NCBI RefSeq assembly: GCF_013359695.1
Contig: NZ_JABFMU010000022.1
Span: 1 to 64,000, forward strand
Direction of reading: 5' to 3'
DNA from: Pseudomonas sp. C2B4
Lineage (GTDB): Bacteria > Pseudomonadota > Gammaproteobacteria > Pseudomonadales > Pseudomonadaceae
Length of the DNA: 64,000 nt
Below the pieces are notes generated by a model, which did not search any database, had not been told where the DNA came from, and was given only the letters and a program-made list of their open reading frames with translations. A program made the translations under genes and the position numbers. Below are positions 16,619-25,261 of this stretch, piece after piece (the first letter of the stretch is position 1; each line of letters begins with the position of its first letter).

Positions 16619-17661
16619 GCGTGTTCCTCCAGCAGGCGCCAGCGCAGTTTTTCACCGGCGCGCAGCGGGATAACGGTCAGCTCGCCAAACGGCAGGCTGC
16701 TTGGGGCGGTCCACTCTTCGCGAACCAGGGTGATGCGATCGGTGTTCGCCGGCAGGCCATAGAAGCGCGGGCCGTTGAGGCTGGCGAAGGCTTCGAGTTT
16801 GTCCAGCGCATTGCGCTGTTCGAAGGCTTCGGCATACATCTCGATGGCTGCATAGGCGGTGTAGCAGCCAGCGCAACCGCAGGCGGCTTCCTTGGCGTGC
16901 TGGGCGTGAGGCGCCGAATCGGTGCCCAGGAAGAACTTTTCGCTGCCGCTGGTGGCGGCGTCGAGCAGGGCTTCCTGATGGGTGTTGCGCTTGAGAATCG
17001 GCAGGCAATAGAAGTGCGGACGAATCCCGCCTACCAGCATGTGGTTGCGGTTGTACAGCAGGTGATGCGCGGTGATGGTCGCGCCCACGTTGGCCGAGGC
17101 CGAATTGACGAACTGCACGGCGTCAGCGGTGGTGATGTGTTCGAACACCACTTTGAGGGTCGGGAAACGCTCGACCACACGGCGCATGTGTTCATCGATG
17201 AAGATTTTTTCGCGGTCGAACACGTCGACATCGCCACGGGTGACTTCACCGTGGATCAGCAAGGGCATTCCCACTTCGGCCATGGCCTCGAGTGCAGGGA
17301 AGATCTTGTCGATGCTGGTGACGCCAGAATCCGAGTTGGTGGTCGCACCGGCCGGGTACAACTTGGCGGCGTGAATGAAACCGGTGGCCTTGGCCTCGCG
17401 AATTTCTTCAGGTTGGGTGCGGTCGGTCAGGTACAGAACCATCAGTGGTTCGAACTGGCTGCCGGCCGGGCGGGCAGCGAGAATCCGCTGGCGATAGCCG
17501 TCGGCCTCGGTCGCATTGCGGACCGGAGGTACCAGGTTGGGCATGATGATGGCGCGACCAAAGGTGCGCGCGACATCCGCGACGGTATTGGTCAACACGG
17601 CACCATCGCGAAGATGAATGTGCCAGTCGTCGGGACGCAGCAGGGTCAGGCGGTCGGACAT
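16615..17661 (-). CDS. pyrC: Dihydroorotase
   Basis: A 348-residue zinc amidohydrolase of pyrimidine synthesis, converting carbamoyl aspartate to dihydroorotate. The first metal motif is DDWHIHLRDG near the N-terminus; the carbamylated lysine is in HAAKLYPAGATTNSDSG; later His/Asp ligands are in HGEVT, EHITT and GTDSAPH. It is the short, E. coli-type class I enzyme and is catalytically complete. Upstream of and coupled to rnt. Confidence 0.96.
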   Translation of the reverse strand: MSDRLTLLRPDDWHIHLRDGAVLTNTVADVARTFGRAIIMPNLVPPVRNATEADGYRQRILAARPAGSQFEPLMVLYLTDRTQPEEIREAKATGFIHAAKLYPAGATTNSDSGVTSIDKIFPALEAMAEVGMPLLIHGEVTRGDVDVFDREKIFIDEHMRRVVERFPTLKVVFEHITTADAVQFVNSASANVGATITAHHLLYNRNHMLVGGIRPHFYCLPILKRNTHQEALLDAATSGSEKFFLGTDSAPHAQHAKEAACGCAGCYTAYAAIEMYAEAFEQRNALDKLEAFASLNGPRFYGLPANTDRITLVREEWTAPSSLPFGELTVIPLRAGEKLRWRLLEEHA

Positions 17662-17820
17662 GAGGGGATTCCAGGCGGGTCAAACTCAAGGGAATGCTAC
17701 CGGAAAAGACTCTTGCAGGCACTCGCTATCAAGTTTTGCGGCAAGCTTCCGATATCCAACAGGTATGCCGTAAACATCTGTGTGTCGGTCTTTTTGTTGT
17801 AGAAGCCAGTGGAGCCTCCC

Positions 17821-18726
17821 GTGCGCCAGCGTTATTTAGCCTTGCTCAGTGTGTTTGCCAGCCTTCCCGCGATGGCGCTCACTTTCCAGACCCGTCTGGA
17901 GAGCATCGAGTGGACGGTAGAAGGCGACAAGTTCGAGTGCCGCCTGACTCAGCCAATCACCGATTTCGGCTCGGGGCAGTTCGTGCGCCGTGCTGGCGAG
18001 CAGGCGACGTTTCGTCTGAATGCATACAACGCCATGATGGGCGGCGGTTCGGCCACCTTGCTGGCCGCCGCCGCACCCTGGCAGCCGGGGCGAGGCGACA
18101 TCAATCTGGGCACGGTGAGAATCGGCAGCGGCAATGTATTGTTCAACAGTTCACAGGCTCAGGCCGGGCGTTTGATCAGTGGCCTGATGGATGGACGCAG
18201 TCCGGTCGTCCGCCATTCCTCGGGTGATGGCCGAGTATCGGAAGTGCGCTTGTTGCCAGTCAGATTCAACAAGGCGTTTGCCGACTATCAGGGTTGCGTA
18301 GCCAAACTGTTGCCGCAGAACTTCGACCAGGTGAAGCAATCCGAGGTGGGTTTCCCGGGTGGCGGTATCGATCTGGATGCGGCCGCGAAAGCCAGGCTGC
18401 AGGTGATGCTGGAATACATGAAGGCCGATCCGACGGTCAATCACATCGAACTGGACGGCCATTCCGACAACAGCGGCAATCGCTTGACCAACCGTGACCT
18501 GTCACGCCGCCGGGCGCTGGCGGTCATGGAATTCTTCAAGGCCAACGGTGTGCAGGAATCGCAGATCACGATGCGCTTTCATGGTGAGCGCTACCCGCTG
18601 GCCCCCAATACCAACAATGCCAACCGTTCGAAAAATCGTCGGGTCGCCGTACGCCTGGAGCGGGGAGCACCACCGGAACAAGTGGCCCCTCAAGCCACGA
18701 AACCGGCCGCTTCGGCAACGTCCTGA
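17821..18726 (+). CDS. motY: Sodium-type flagellar stator protein MotY (OmpA-like)
   Basis: A 301-residue secreted protein that forms the T-ring and helps anchor MotAB/MotCD stators. A short signal peptide (RQRYLALLSVFASLPAMA) is followed by an N-terminal MotY domain and a C-terminal OmpA peptidoglycan-binding domain (about 180-285: IELDGHSDNSGNRLTNRDLSRRRALAVMEFF). A GTG start at 17821 is chosen: it gives MRQRYL as in P. aeruginosa MotY and has GGAG six bases upstream. Another GTG at 17809 is less well placed. No flagellar gene is adjacent, which is usual for this gene in Pseudomonas. Confidence 0.9.
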   Translation: MRQRYLALLSVFASLPAMALTFQTRLESIEWTVEGDKFECRLTQPITDFGSGQFVRRAGEQATFRLNAYNAMMGGGSATLLAAAAPWQPGRGDINLGTVRIGSGNVLFNSSQAQAGRLISGLMDGRSPVVRHSSGDGRVSEVRLLPVRFNKAFADYQGCVAKLLPQNFDQVKQSEVGFPGGGIDLDAAAKARLQVMLEYMKADPTVNHIELDGHSDNSGNRLTNRDLSRRRALAVMEFFKANGVQESQITMRFHGERYPLAPNTNNANRSKNRRVAVRLERGAPPEQVAPQATKPAASATS

Positions 18727-18759
18727 CCGATTGGTCATCGTCGCGCTCTCGACATAATC

Positions 18760-18801
18760 TGTCGCTTCGTCGTCATAAGCTGTCGCGCCACTGTAAATTA
18801 T
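18760..18801 (+). promoter_or_regulatory. Tandem ArgR operator of argG
   Basis: Two direct half-sites of TGTCGC-N8-AA-N5, starting at 18760 and 18781 and exactly 21 bases apart. The second is perfect; the first has CA instead of AA. They end 54 bases before the argG start. The layout is the same as at argF. Confidence 0.7.
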
Positions 18802-18855
18802 TCTGTATGAGCGGTAGACTTCACGGCTTTCCGTAGAACCCCGTGGAGTGATGGC

Positions 18856-20073
18856 ATGGCGGACGTAAACAAGGTCGTTCTGGCGTATTCCGGCGGCCTG
18901 GACACTTCGGTGATCCTCAAGTGGCTGCAGGATACTTATAACTGTGAAGTGGTGACCTTCACCGCTGACCTGGGTCAGGGCGAAGAGGTCGAACCTGCGC
19001 GCGCCAAGGCTCAGGCCATGGGCGTGAAAGAAATCTACATCGACGACTTGCGCGAAGAATTCGTGCGCGATTTCGTGTTCCCGATGTTCCGCGCCAATAC
19101 CGTTTACGAAGGCGAGTACCTGCTGGGTACTTCCATCGCTCGTCCATTGATCGCCAAACGCCTGATCGAAATCGCCAACGAAACCGGCGCTGACGCCATT
19201 TCCCACGGCGCCACTGGCAAGGGTAACGACCAGGTTCGTTTCGAACTGGGCGCCTACGCCTTGAAGCCAGGCGTGAAAGTGATTGCCCCGTGGCGCGAAT
19301 GGGACCTGTTGTCCCGTGAAAAACTGATGGATTACGCTGAAAAGCACGCGATCCCGATCGAGCGTCACGGCAAGAAAAAATCCCCGTACTCGATGGATGC
19401 CAACCTGCTGCACATCTCCTATGAAGGCGGCGTGCTGGAAGACACCTGGACCGAGCACGAAGAAGACATGTGGCGCTGGACCGTCTCCCCGGAGAACGCT
19501 CCCGACAAGCCGCAGTACCTGGAACTGACCTATCGCAACGGCGACATCGTGGCGCTGGACGGCGTTGAAATGACCCCGGCTACCGTGCTCGCGACCCTGA
19601 ACCGTATCGGTGGCGAACACGGTATCGGTCGTCTGGACATCGTCGAGAACCGTTATGTGGGCATGAAGTCCCGTGGCTGCTACGAAACCCCGGGCGGCAC
19701 CATCATGCTGCGCGCTCACCGCGCCATCGAATCGATCACCCTGGACCGCGAAGTGGCTCACCTCAAAGACGAGTTGATGCCGAAGTACGCCAGCCTGATC
19801 TATACCGGCTACTGGTGGAGTCCTGAGCGTCTGATGCTGCAACAGATGATCGATGCTTCCCAGGTCAACGTGAACGGCGTCGTACGCCTGAAACTGTACA
19901 AGGGCAACGTAATCGTCACTGGTCGCAAGTCCGATGATTCGCTGTTCGACGCCAATATCGCGACCTTCGAGGAAGATGGCGGCGCCTACAACCAGGCCGA
20001 TGCGGCGGGCTTCATCAAACTCAATGCTTTGCGCATGCGCATTGCCGCCAACAAAGGCCGCAAGCTGTTCTGA
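18856..20073 (+). CDS. argG: Argininosuccinate synthase
   Basis: A 405-residue cytosolic enzyme joining citrulline and aspartate with ATP. The PP-loop VLAYSGGLDTSVILKWL is at residues 8-24; substrate-binding segments SHGATGKGNDQVRFE and GMKSRGCYETPGG are present. Complete length for the short (type 1) ArgG. It is monocistronic, with an ArgR operator upstream and a hairpin downstream, and completes with argF the citrulline-to-arginine branch in this window. Confidence 0.97.
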   Translation: MADVNKVVLAYSGGLDTSVILKWLQDTYNCEVVTFTADLGQGEEVEPARAKAQAMGVKEIYIDDLREEFVRDFVFPMFRANTVYEGEYLLGTSIARPLIAKRLIEIANETGADAISHGATGKGNDQVRFELGAYALKPGVKVIAPWREWDLLSREKLMDYAEKHAIPIERHGKKKSPYSMDANLLHISYEGGVLEDTWTEHEEDMWRWTVSPENAPDKPQYLELTYRNGDIVALDGVEMTPATVLATLNRIGGEHGIGRLDIVENRYVGMKSRGCYETPGGTIMLRAHRAIESITLDREVAHLKDELMPKYASLIYTGYWWSPERLMLQQMIDASQVNVNGVVRLKLYKGNVIVTGRKSDDSLFDANIATFEEDGGAYNQADAAGFIKLNALRMRIAANKGRKLF

Positions 20074-20092
20074 TCGCTTTGAGCCTGTAATG

Positions 20093-20143
20093 GATATGTG
20101 GCCTCGTCTTTGACGGGGCCACATATCTGAAAAGGGTTTTTTT
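20093..20143 (+). terminator. Probable terminator of argG
   Basis: gatatgtggcc and ggccacatatc form a perfect 11-base stem; a T run follows about ten bases later, further away than in a textbook terminator. Confidence 0.5.
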
Positions 20144-20212
20144 GCCGATACTGCGATTTACGTCTCACCTGCTTGATAGTTTCCCGTCTGCGTATCACGG
20201 ATAGGACCTGCC

Positions 20213-20878
20213 TCACTGCCGAATGTCTGTCAGTGGGTCGCCCTGATTCATGACCGTCACCCCATGTGAACTCAAGTTGTAAGCCACACAGAAGTTGGCG
20301 CTACCGCGTTTTCTTGTCTGTTTGGAGTACTTGAGTACCCGTCCTTTCAGTTGGTTGTCCGATTTCTCCCCCGTGAGGAACAGAATCACCTGTTGCTCCT
20401 GTGTCATGGGTATTTTCTCCAGCAAAGTGCTGAACTCCGTTTTATTTTTCATCCGGCGTGCATCGACGATGTGCAGATCCTTCATCAGTTCGGGTAAGTG
20501 AATGTGATGCTGATCCGAGTGCAGGTGTCGTGAATCGTTTTTGTCTGGTGGAGCCTGGGCATTTCCGGGGGAGGATGCGGGCCGCGAGTCGTCCACTGAA
20601 GCGTTGTTCTCCTGTGGGTCAATATTGTCCATGGCTTTCAGGAAGTGTTCATCCTTTTCAAAGTCCGAAGGCGAGTAAAGCGATCGGTAATTGAAATTGA
20701 GTGTGGCGAAGAACAAAAACAGTAAGTAAAACGGAAAGCTGATCAGGAACCAGACATAAATTTCTCGATCCCGGTTGTCCAGAAAGGGAAGTGAGACCGC
20801 TGCCGATGTTTCAGATAGTGTTGCGAATATCGCAATGATTGTCATGGGGTTGGTGATTCTTTTTTTGAGTTTCATCAT
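20213..20878 (-). CDS. Orphan membrane protein of unknown function
   Basis: A 221-residue protein not recognised from any family. Two hydrophobic spans are visible near the N-terminus (about residues 12-32 and 41-63), followed by a long hydrophilic, probably cytosolic part. That part holds an Asp/Ser/Pro-rich linker with a His-rich patch (RHLHSDQHHIHLPE, about 118-131) and a basic C-terminal region (KGRVLKYSKQTRKRG). Codon use is more A/T-rich than its neighbours, and it sits in an A+T-rich break in otherwise conserved gene order, suggesting acquisition. Start MMKLKKR has GAGTAA upstream. Function unknown. Confidence 0.6.
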   Translation of the reverse strand: MMKLKKRITNPMTIIAIFATLSETSAAVSLPFLDNRDREIYVWFLISFPFYLLFLFFATLNFNYRSLYSPSDFEKDEHFLKAMDNIDPQENNASVDDSRPASSPGNAQAPPDKNDSRHLHSDQHHIHLPELMKDLHIVDARRMKNKTEFSTLLEKIPMTQEQQVILFLTGEKSDNQLKGRVLKYSKQTRKRGSANFCVAYNLSSHGVTVMNQGDPLTDIRQ

Positions 20879-21419
20879 GTTTATTACTCATTGTGTTTTA
20901 TCTTTGCTCGTTTGATTGAAGGTGACTGTTGTTGAGGTTTATGTTACGTCATTCATGCAGTTTGAGTGCGTGTATTGTTTGGTGCGGATGAGTTTGTTTT
21001 TTTGTTTGAGTTGTTCGTTATTTGGTTTTTCAGGTTTCTTGTTGTTAATGATTGTTCGTGTATGGCTTTTTGCTGTAGGAGTAAGTGGGTGCTCGGTGTG
21101 TGATGTTTCTGGTATTAATGTTTTATAGTAAGTGTTGGTAATATTTAAGGTGGATGTTTCACGAAGTTGATTTTTTCAAGGTGTTAGCTTTTGTTTTTAG
21201 TTTCGGCGGGATACAAAATAATGGCGAAAACCGAAATGCACACCTCTGGATACCGTTTTCATAGCGTTCTGTTCGAGGGTGTTTTGTAGGATTAATCCGC
21301 GATTCTCGTAGGGAATGTCTCTCGCTGCAGGTCGCTGGGGGGGGCGGCATGCCATGGGCGAAACGACTAGGCTATTGTGCTGGCTCTAAAAATTCGAACA
21401 GCGAAAATTGGACTTGCCC
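20879..21419. other. A+T-rich intergenic region
   Basis: 540 bases that are strikingly T-rich on the plus strand and unlike the flanking G+C-rich DNA. A possible 70-codon frame (20916-21128) has a biased, Cys/Phe-rich hydrophobic composition and no good ribosome site, so it is not called. A run of eight G lies at 21337-21344, about 75 bases before the response-regulator start. No repeat or hairpin stands out. Confidence 0.6.
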
Positions 21420-22046
21420 ATGAATAAAGTGCTGATCGTGGATGATCACCCCGTCATTCGTCTCGCGGTACGTATGCTAATGGAGCGTCATGGCTACGAA
21501 GTTGTTGCGGAGACAGATAATGGCGTGGATGCATTGCAACTTGCCCGCGAACATATGCCGGATATTGTCATTCTGGATATCGGGATTCCGAAACTGGACG
21601 GGCTGGAAGTTATTGCGCGACTTGCATCGGCCGCAATGCCCATGAAAGTACTGATATTGACTTCCCAGGCGCCCGGGCATTTCTCCATGCGTTGCATGCA
21701 GTCGGGGGCTGCCGGGTATGTCTGTAAGCAACAGGATCTCACCGAGTTGCTCAGTGCAATCAAGGCGGTTTTGTCCGGTTATAGCTATTTTCCCAATCAA
21801 GCCTTGCATACTGTGCGTGCCAGCCTGGGGAACGCCAGTGAAGCCGATATGGTGGATCGTCTGTCGGGGCGGGAAATGATGGTCTTGCAGCAATTGGCCA
21901 GAGGCAAGACCAACAAGGAAATTGCCGATGGAATGTTTCTCAGCAACAAGACCGTCAGTACTTACAAGACGCGTTTGTTGCTGAAACTGAATGCGCGCTC
22001 CCTGGTCGACCTGATCGAACTGGCTCAGCGCAACGGGTTAGTGTGA
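21420..22046 (+). CDS. NarL/LuxR-family response regulator (RocA/BvgA-like)
   Basis: A 208-residue two-component regulator. The receiver domain (1-120) has acidic pocket residues in VDDHP, the phospho-acceptor Asp in DIVILDIGIPK, the Thr in LILTSQ and the Lys in GYVCKQQ. The C-terminal GerE/LuxR helix-turn-helix (about 145-205) reads LSGREMMVLQQLARGKTNKEIADGMFLSNKTVSTYKTRLL. It is close to BvgA-like regulators such as RocA in P. aeruginosa. The ATG at 21420 gives the standard MNKVLIVDDHP start; no kinase gene is adjacent, so it is an orphan here. Confidence 0.9.
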   Translation: MNKVLIVDDHPVIRLAVRMLMERHGYEVVAETDNGVDALQLAREHMPDIVILDIGIPKLDGLEVIARLASAAMPMKVLILTSQAPGHFSMRCMQSGAAGYVCKQQDLTELLSAIKAVLSGYSYFPNQALHTVRASLGNASEADMVDRLSGREMMVLQQLARGKTNKEIADGMFLSNKTVSTYKTRLLLKLNARSLVDLIELAQRNGLV

Positions 22047-22099
22047 TTGTCCATAGGCTGGCGATACGCGATGAACGGGCATCTATCGCGGTTCGGCAC

Positions 22100-22133
22100 A
22101 AAGTAAAAAGCCTCCGTTTCGGGAGGCTTTCAG
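22100..22133. terminator. Terminator after the response regulator
   Basis: aaagcctcc and ggaggcttt pair around gtttcg, between convergent genes (response regulator and the 59-residue protein). Confidence 0.8.
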
Positions 22134-22136
22134 ATG

Positions 22137-22316
22137 TCATAAGTCAAAGTCGTAATCAGCCAATTGCTTTTGCAGTCGGCGCTCCTCCAGCAGATTGTCG
22201 ATGGTACGGCGTTTGCTCAGGTTGGTCTTCGCTACTTCAACCACAGGTTCGGCATCATCAGCCTCAATGGGGGTGAAGTCGTCTTCTACATCCAGTTGCT
22301 CTTTGCCAGTGCTCAT
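22137..22316 (-). CDS. Small acidic protein, PA3496 family
   Basis: 59 residues, MSTGKEQLDVEDDFTPIEAD at the start and KRRTIDNLLEERRLQKQLAD towards the end, with an acidic first half and a basic helical second half. It is soluble, with no signal peptide. The length and place next to nth and the rnf genes match P. aeruginosa PA3496, a family labelled putative envelope-integrity protein in databases on thin evidence. The start at 22316 has CTGGAG eight bases upstream. Too short for many gene finders but well supported by position. Confidence 0.78.
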   Translation of the reverse strand: MSTGKEQLDVEDDFTPIEADDAEPVVEVAKTNLSKRRTIDNLLEERRLQKQLADYDFDL

Positions 22317-22422
22317 TTAGTTACTCCAGGCTAAGACTGCCTTTGGGGCCCCTTATATCGACAATCTCCCGGCGGGTAAAAAAGATTTTTTCAATCGATA
22401 AATCAATAAATCCAATAGTGGC

Positions 22423-23061
22423 TCAATCGTCCGAGGTCTTGTGCTTGTATTCGCACAAGTCTTCTATTCGGCAACTGCCGCAGCGGGGCTTGCGGGCCAG
22501 GCAAACATAGCGTCCATGAAGGATCAACCAGTGGTGGGAATCGAGCAGATACTCCTTGGGCACGAATTTCATCAGCTTTTTCTCAACCTCGACCACATTC
22601 TTGCCTGGTGCAATGCCGGTGCGATTGCTGACCCGAAAAATATGGGTGTCCACGGCCATTGTCAGCTGACGGAATGCAGTGTTGAGGACCACGTTGGCGG
22701 TTTTACGACCCACGCCGGGCAGAGCTTCTAATTCCTCGCGGGTCTGCGGCACTTCGCCTGCATGACGCTCCACCAGCAAGCGGCAGGTCTCGATCACGTT
22801 TTTTGCTTTGCTGTTGAACAGGCCGATGGTCTTGATGTATTCCGACAACCCCTCGACGCCCAAGGCATAAATCGCCGCTGGGGTATTGGCTACCGGGAAC
22901 AGTTTCGCTGTGGCCTTGTTGACGCCGACATCGGTCGATTGCGCCGAAAGAATGACTGCAATCAGCAATTCAAACGGCGAGGAATAGGCCAGTTCGGTCT
23001 TGGGTTCCGGGTTGTCTTCGTGCAGCCTGCGGAAAATTTCCAGACGTTTTGCGGCATTCAT
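22423..23061 (-). CDS. nth: Endonuclease III (DNA glycosylase/AP lyase)
   Basis: A 212-residue base-excision-repair enzyme that removes oxidised pyrimidines. The helix-hairpin-helix EALPGVGRKTANVVLN contains the catalytic Lys, and VDTHIFRVSNRTG contains the catalytic Asp. The C-terminal [4Fe-4S] loop C-x6-C-x2-C-x5-C reads CLARKPRCGSCRIEDLCEY. Full length for Nth (211 in E. coli). It follows rnfE by 25 bases on the same strand and so is probably the last gene of the rnf transcript, as in E. coli and P. aeruginosa. Confidence 0.96.
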   Translation of the reverse strand: MNAAKRLEIFRRLHEDNPEPKTELAYSSPFELLIAVILSAQSTDVGVNKATAKLFPVANTPAAIYALGVEGLSEYIKTIGLFNSKAKNVIETCRLLVERHAGEVPQTREELEALPGVGRKTANVVLNTAFRQLTMAVDTHIFRVSNRTGIAPGKNVVEVEKKLMKFVPKEYLLDSHHWLILHGRYVCLARKPRCGSCRIEDLCEYKHKTSDD

Positions 23062-23086
23062 AGGCAGTGCATTTCCTCGAAAACTG

Positions 23087-23674
23087 TCAGTGTGAAGATG
23101 TTGGGCGGTGCCAGGCTTGCCAGGCGGCGATCAGCAATCCCAGCAGAATGAATCCGCCGGGGCCCAGCGTGGCCAGACGCAAACCTCCGTCGGCGGTCAG
23201 CACCCAGCCTTGCCAATCCGCGTGCGTCGCAGCAGCCAGCCACGGTAGATGACTTCCGATTGTCCCGTTGCCCATGAGTTCGCGCAGCAGGCCCAGGCCC
23301 ACCATCAATGCGCCGAAAAGGCCGCAAAGGTGCAGACGATCCCGCCATGCGCTCTGGAAGAACCTTGTCTGGTCCAGTACGACGCATTGCAAGGCGATCA
23401 ACGCGGCATAAATCCCCATGTGTTGATGCCATTGCAGCGACCAGACTTGCATGCCGAGCTCCGCACAGCTGGTCAGCGTCGCGGCGAGCAGCACGCTTGC
23501 CAGCAAATGCGTTGCGGGAAGCAAGCGCGAGCGCAATGCATTCAGGCTCAGGCCAAAAACACAGGTCACCACGACAAACATCAACCACAGGCCCAGGGCG
23601 CTGACCAGTGAGTCGGTGGCGCCTATCAGTGGCGGGAGCATCAATGAGTTTTGCAGCAGCGTTGATTTACTCAT
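23087..23674 (-). CDS. rnfE: Rnf/Rsx-type electron-transfer subunit E (divergent)
   Basis: A 195-residue polytopic membrane protein recognisable as RnfE by gene order, LRELMGNGTIGSH and TLGPGGFILLGLL. In canonical RnfE two cysteines (GLCPLL and TNCIVVG in E. coli) help hold an intramembrane [2Fe-2S] cluster. Here the first is Pro14 (MLPPLI), while the second is kept as Cys97 (LQCVVL). The start at 23674 overlaps rnfG by eight bases; an ATG at 23710 would restore family length but shows no family-like sequence or ribosome site. Probably still assembled with RnfA, but the cluster is unlikely in its usual form. Confidence 0.85.
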   Translation of the reverse strand: MSKSTLLQNSLMLPPLIGATDSLVSALGLWLMFVVVTCVFGLSLNALRSRLLPATHLLASVLLAATLTSCAELGMQVWSLQWHQHMGIYAALIALQCVVLDQTRFFQSAWRDRLHLCGLFGALMVGLGLLRELMGNGTIGSHLPWLAAATHADWQGWVLTADGGLRLATLGPGGFILLGLLIAAWQAWHRPTSSH

Positions 23675-24278
23675 GGGAGGGGTTCCCGAGCAGTGGTTGC
23701 CGGTGTTCATCGAAGTAGCGCAATGCGTCGTGGGTGGCGTTGATCACCGCTCTTGACGTGATGGTCGCGCCCGCAATCTGGTCGAATTGTCCCTGGTCCT
23801 TTTTCAAGGCCCAGCCCTGGTCGAGCGGATCGGTTCGGGATTTTCCGGCAAACATTCGCAGCCAGTCATTGGGCCAGTCGGCTATTCGGGCACCCAGTCC
23901 CGGAGTTTCCGCTTGTTTGAGGGTCTTGACGCCAATCAGCCTGCCGTTGAGGTCAATGGCGATCAGCAAGTCGATGGTGCTCGCATAGCCCAGGGTCTGG
24001 CTGCGCAGCAGCACGGCATAAGCCTGCCCGGACTTGGTCGCCCGGTAACCCGCCAGCAGCGTGCTATTAGCCAGCGCCGTGCTTTCGAGCGTGAGCGGTT
24101 GTTCCAGCGGTTGATTGTCGTAGCTGTCAGGCGGTAGCAAATCCAGCAAGTTGCGACTGTCGATCAGGCGCTGCTCAGCCGCAATCCGTGGTGCACTGCT
24201 GTGCTGCACGAGCCAGGTCAGGCCGATCCCGAGGGTGGCCAGTAACGCCAGGATAGCCATGCTCGACACCCGGCTCAT
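23667..24278 (-). CDS. rnfG: Rnf-type electron-transfer subunit G (FMN-binding)
   Basis: A 203-residue protein with one N-terminal membrane anchor (MAILALLATLGIGLTWLV) and a periplasmic FMN-binding domain. The covalent flavin site, S/A-G-A-T-x-T in the family, is intact as QIAGATITSRAV near residue 175; ETPGLGARI is the other conserved motif. The start at 24278 overlaps the rnfD stop (ATGA); the frame remains open far upstream inside rnfD, but without support. So the flavin part of the complex is preserved although rnfC is missing. Confidence 0.9.
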   Translation of the reverse strand: MSRVSSMAILALLATLGIGLTWLVQHSSAPRIAAEQRLIDSRNLLDLLPPDSYDNQPLEQPLTLESTALANSTLLAGYRATKSGQAYAVLLRSQTLGYASTIDLLIAIDLNGRLIGVKTLKQAETPGLGARIADWPNDWLRMFAGKSRTDPLDQGWALKKDQGQFDQIAGATITSRAVINATHDALRYFDEHRQPLLGNPSHE

Positions 24279-25261
24279 GGTGCAACTCGCGCTTGCCTGG
24301 CGGTGACAAGCCGTTCGAGCGCCGGCACACAGAGGTTCATCAACAGCACGGCAAAGGCCACGCCATCCGGATAACCGCCCCACGTCCGAATCAGATACGT
24401 CAGCAGCCCGACGCCGATGCCGAACAGCAGCCGTGCGCCAGGGCTTCTGGCGCCGGACACCGGTTCTGTCACGATGAAAAATGCGCCCAGCATGCTGGCG
24501 CCAGTGAGCAGATGAAACAGCGGTGAACCATGGGAGTCCGAGCCCGAACCGTTCCAGCACAACAGGCTGATGATGAACAGGCTGGCGAGCATCCCGACCG
24601 GTGCATGCCAGCTGAATACTCGCCGCTGCAGCAGAAACGCGCCGCCCGCGAGAAAGGCCAGGTTCACCCATTCCACGCCGTGACCGCCAAAGCGACCGAA
24701 CGCTTGATTGCTCGAGAACAGTTCGTCCATGGTCAGGCTTTTATTGATCCGCAGGCTGTCCAGTGCCGTGGCCCGGACCCAGGCATCCGGGGTCTGACCG
24801 AAACCGAATACCTGCTGCACACCACCCGACAGATCCATGCCGTGTGAGGCTGGCCAGTGGGTCATCTGTTGTGGAAACGCGACCATCACCAGAGCGAAAC
24901 CGAGCATCGCCGGATTGAATGGATTGCTGCCGACACCGCCATACAAGTGCTTGCCGAACAACATGGCAAACGCGGCAGCACTGACTGTCAGCCACCACGG
25001 GCAATAGGGCGGCAGGGCCAGGGCGAGCAGGGTGGCACTGACAAGGGCGCTACCGTCGCTCAGGGTCGGCTTGAGGGGACGCTTGCGCAATTGCAGCACC
25101 GCCGCTTCAACGGCCAACGCTGTCGTGCCTGCCAACAACACGTTGATCAACACTCCCCAGCCGTAAAACCAGAACAGCGCCAACATCCCTGGCAGCGTAG
25201 CCAGTAGAACCAGTTTCATGGCCTGCTGCAGGCGTACATCAACCGATTCAGGGGATGGCAT
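24275..25261 (-). CDS. rnfD: Rnf-type electron-transfer subunit D (FMN-binding membrane subunit)
   Basis: A 328-residue polytopic subunit of the NqrB/RnfD family. GKHLYGGVGSNPFNPAMLGFALVMVAFP and GGYPDGVAFAVLL are near-identical to E. coli RsxD. The flavin-attachment Thr is present in VRATALDSLR (QATPLD in E. coli). I place the start at 25261 (MPSPESVDVRLQQAMK): it has AGGTGG six bases upstream and overlaps rnfB by 14 bases. Starts at 25267 or 25321 are possible. In canonical operons rnfC lies directly upstream; here rnfB does. Confidence 0.9.
   Translation of the reverse strand: MPSPESVDVRLQQAMKLVLLATLPGMLALFWFYGWGVLINVLLAGTTALAVEAAVLQLRKRPLKPTLSDGSALVSATLLALALPPYCPWWLTVSAAAFAMLFGKHLYGGVGSNPFNPAMLGFALVMVAFPQQMTHWPASHGMDLSGGVQQVFGFGQTPDAWVRATALDSLRINKSLTMDELFSSNQAFGRFGGHGVEWVNLAFLAGGAFLLQRRVFSWHAPVGMLASLFIISLLCWNGSGSDSHGSPLFHLLTGASMLGAFFIVTEPVSGARSPGARLLFGIGVGLLTYLIRTWGGYPDGVAFAVLLMNLCVPALERLVTARQARVAP

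Noticed and set aside
16640..16665. TTTTTCAC strings in pyrC and elsewhere as further ColR sites
   Set aside because: They lie inside coding sequence or lack the upstream half of the consensus.
18502..20124. 540-codon minus-strand frame opposite argG
   Set aside because: Antisense shadow; its composition follows the codon pattern of argG.
20916..21128. 70-codon hydrophobic frame in the A+T-rich gap
   Set aside because: Cys/Phe-rich low-complexity composition from T-rich DNA, weak start context; not enough to call a gene.
21337..21344. Run of eight G before the response regulator as a phase-variation tract
   Set aside because: Short, outside any coding frame, and no evidence of variation.
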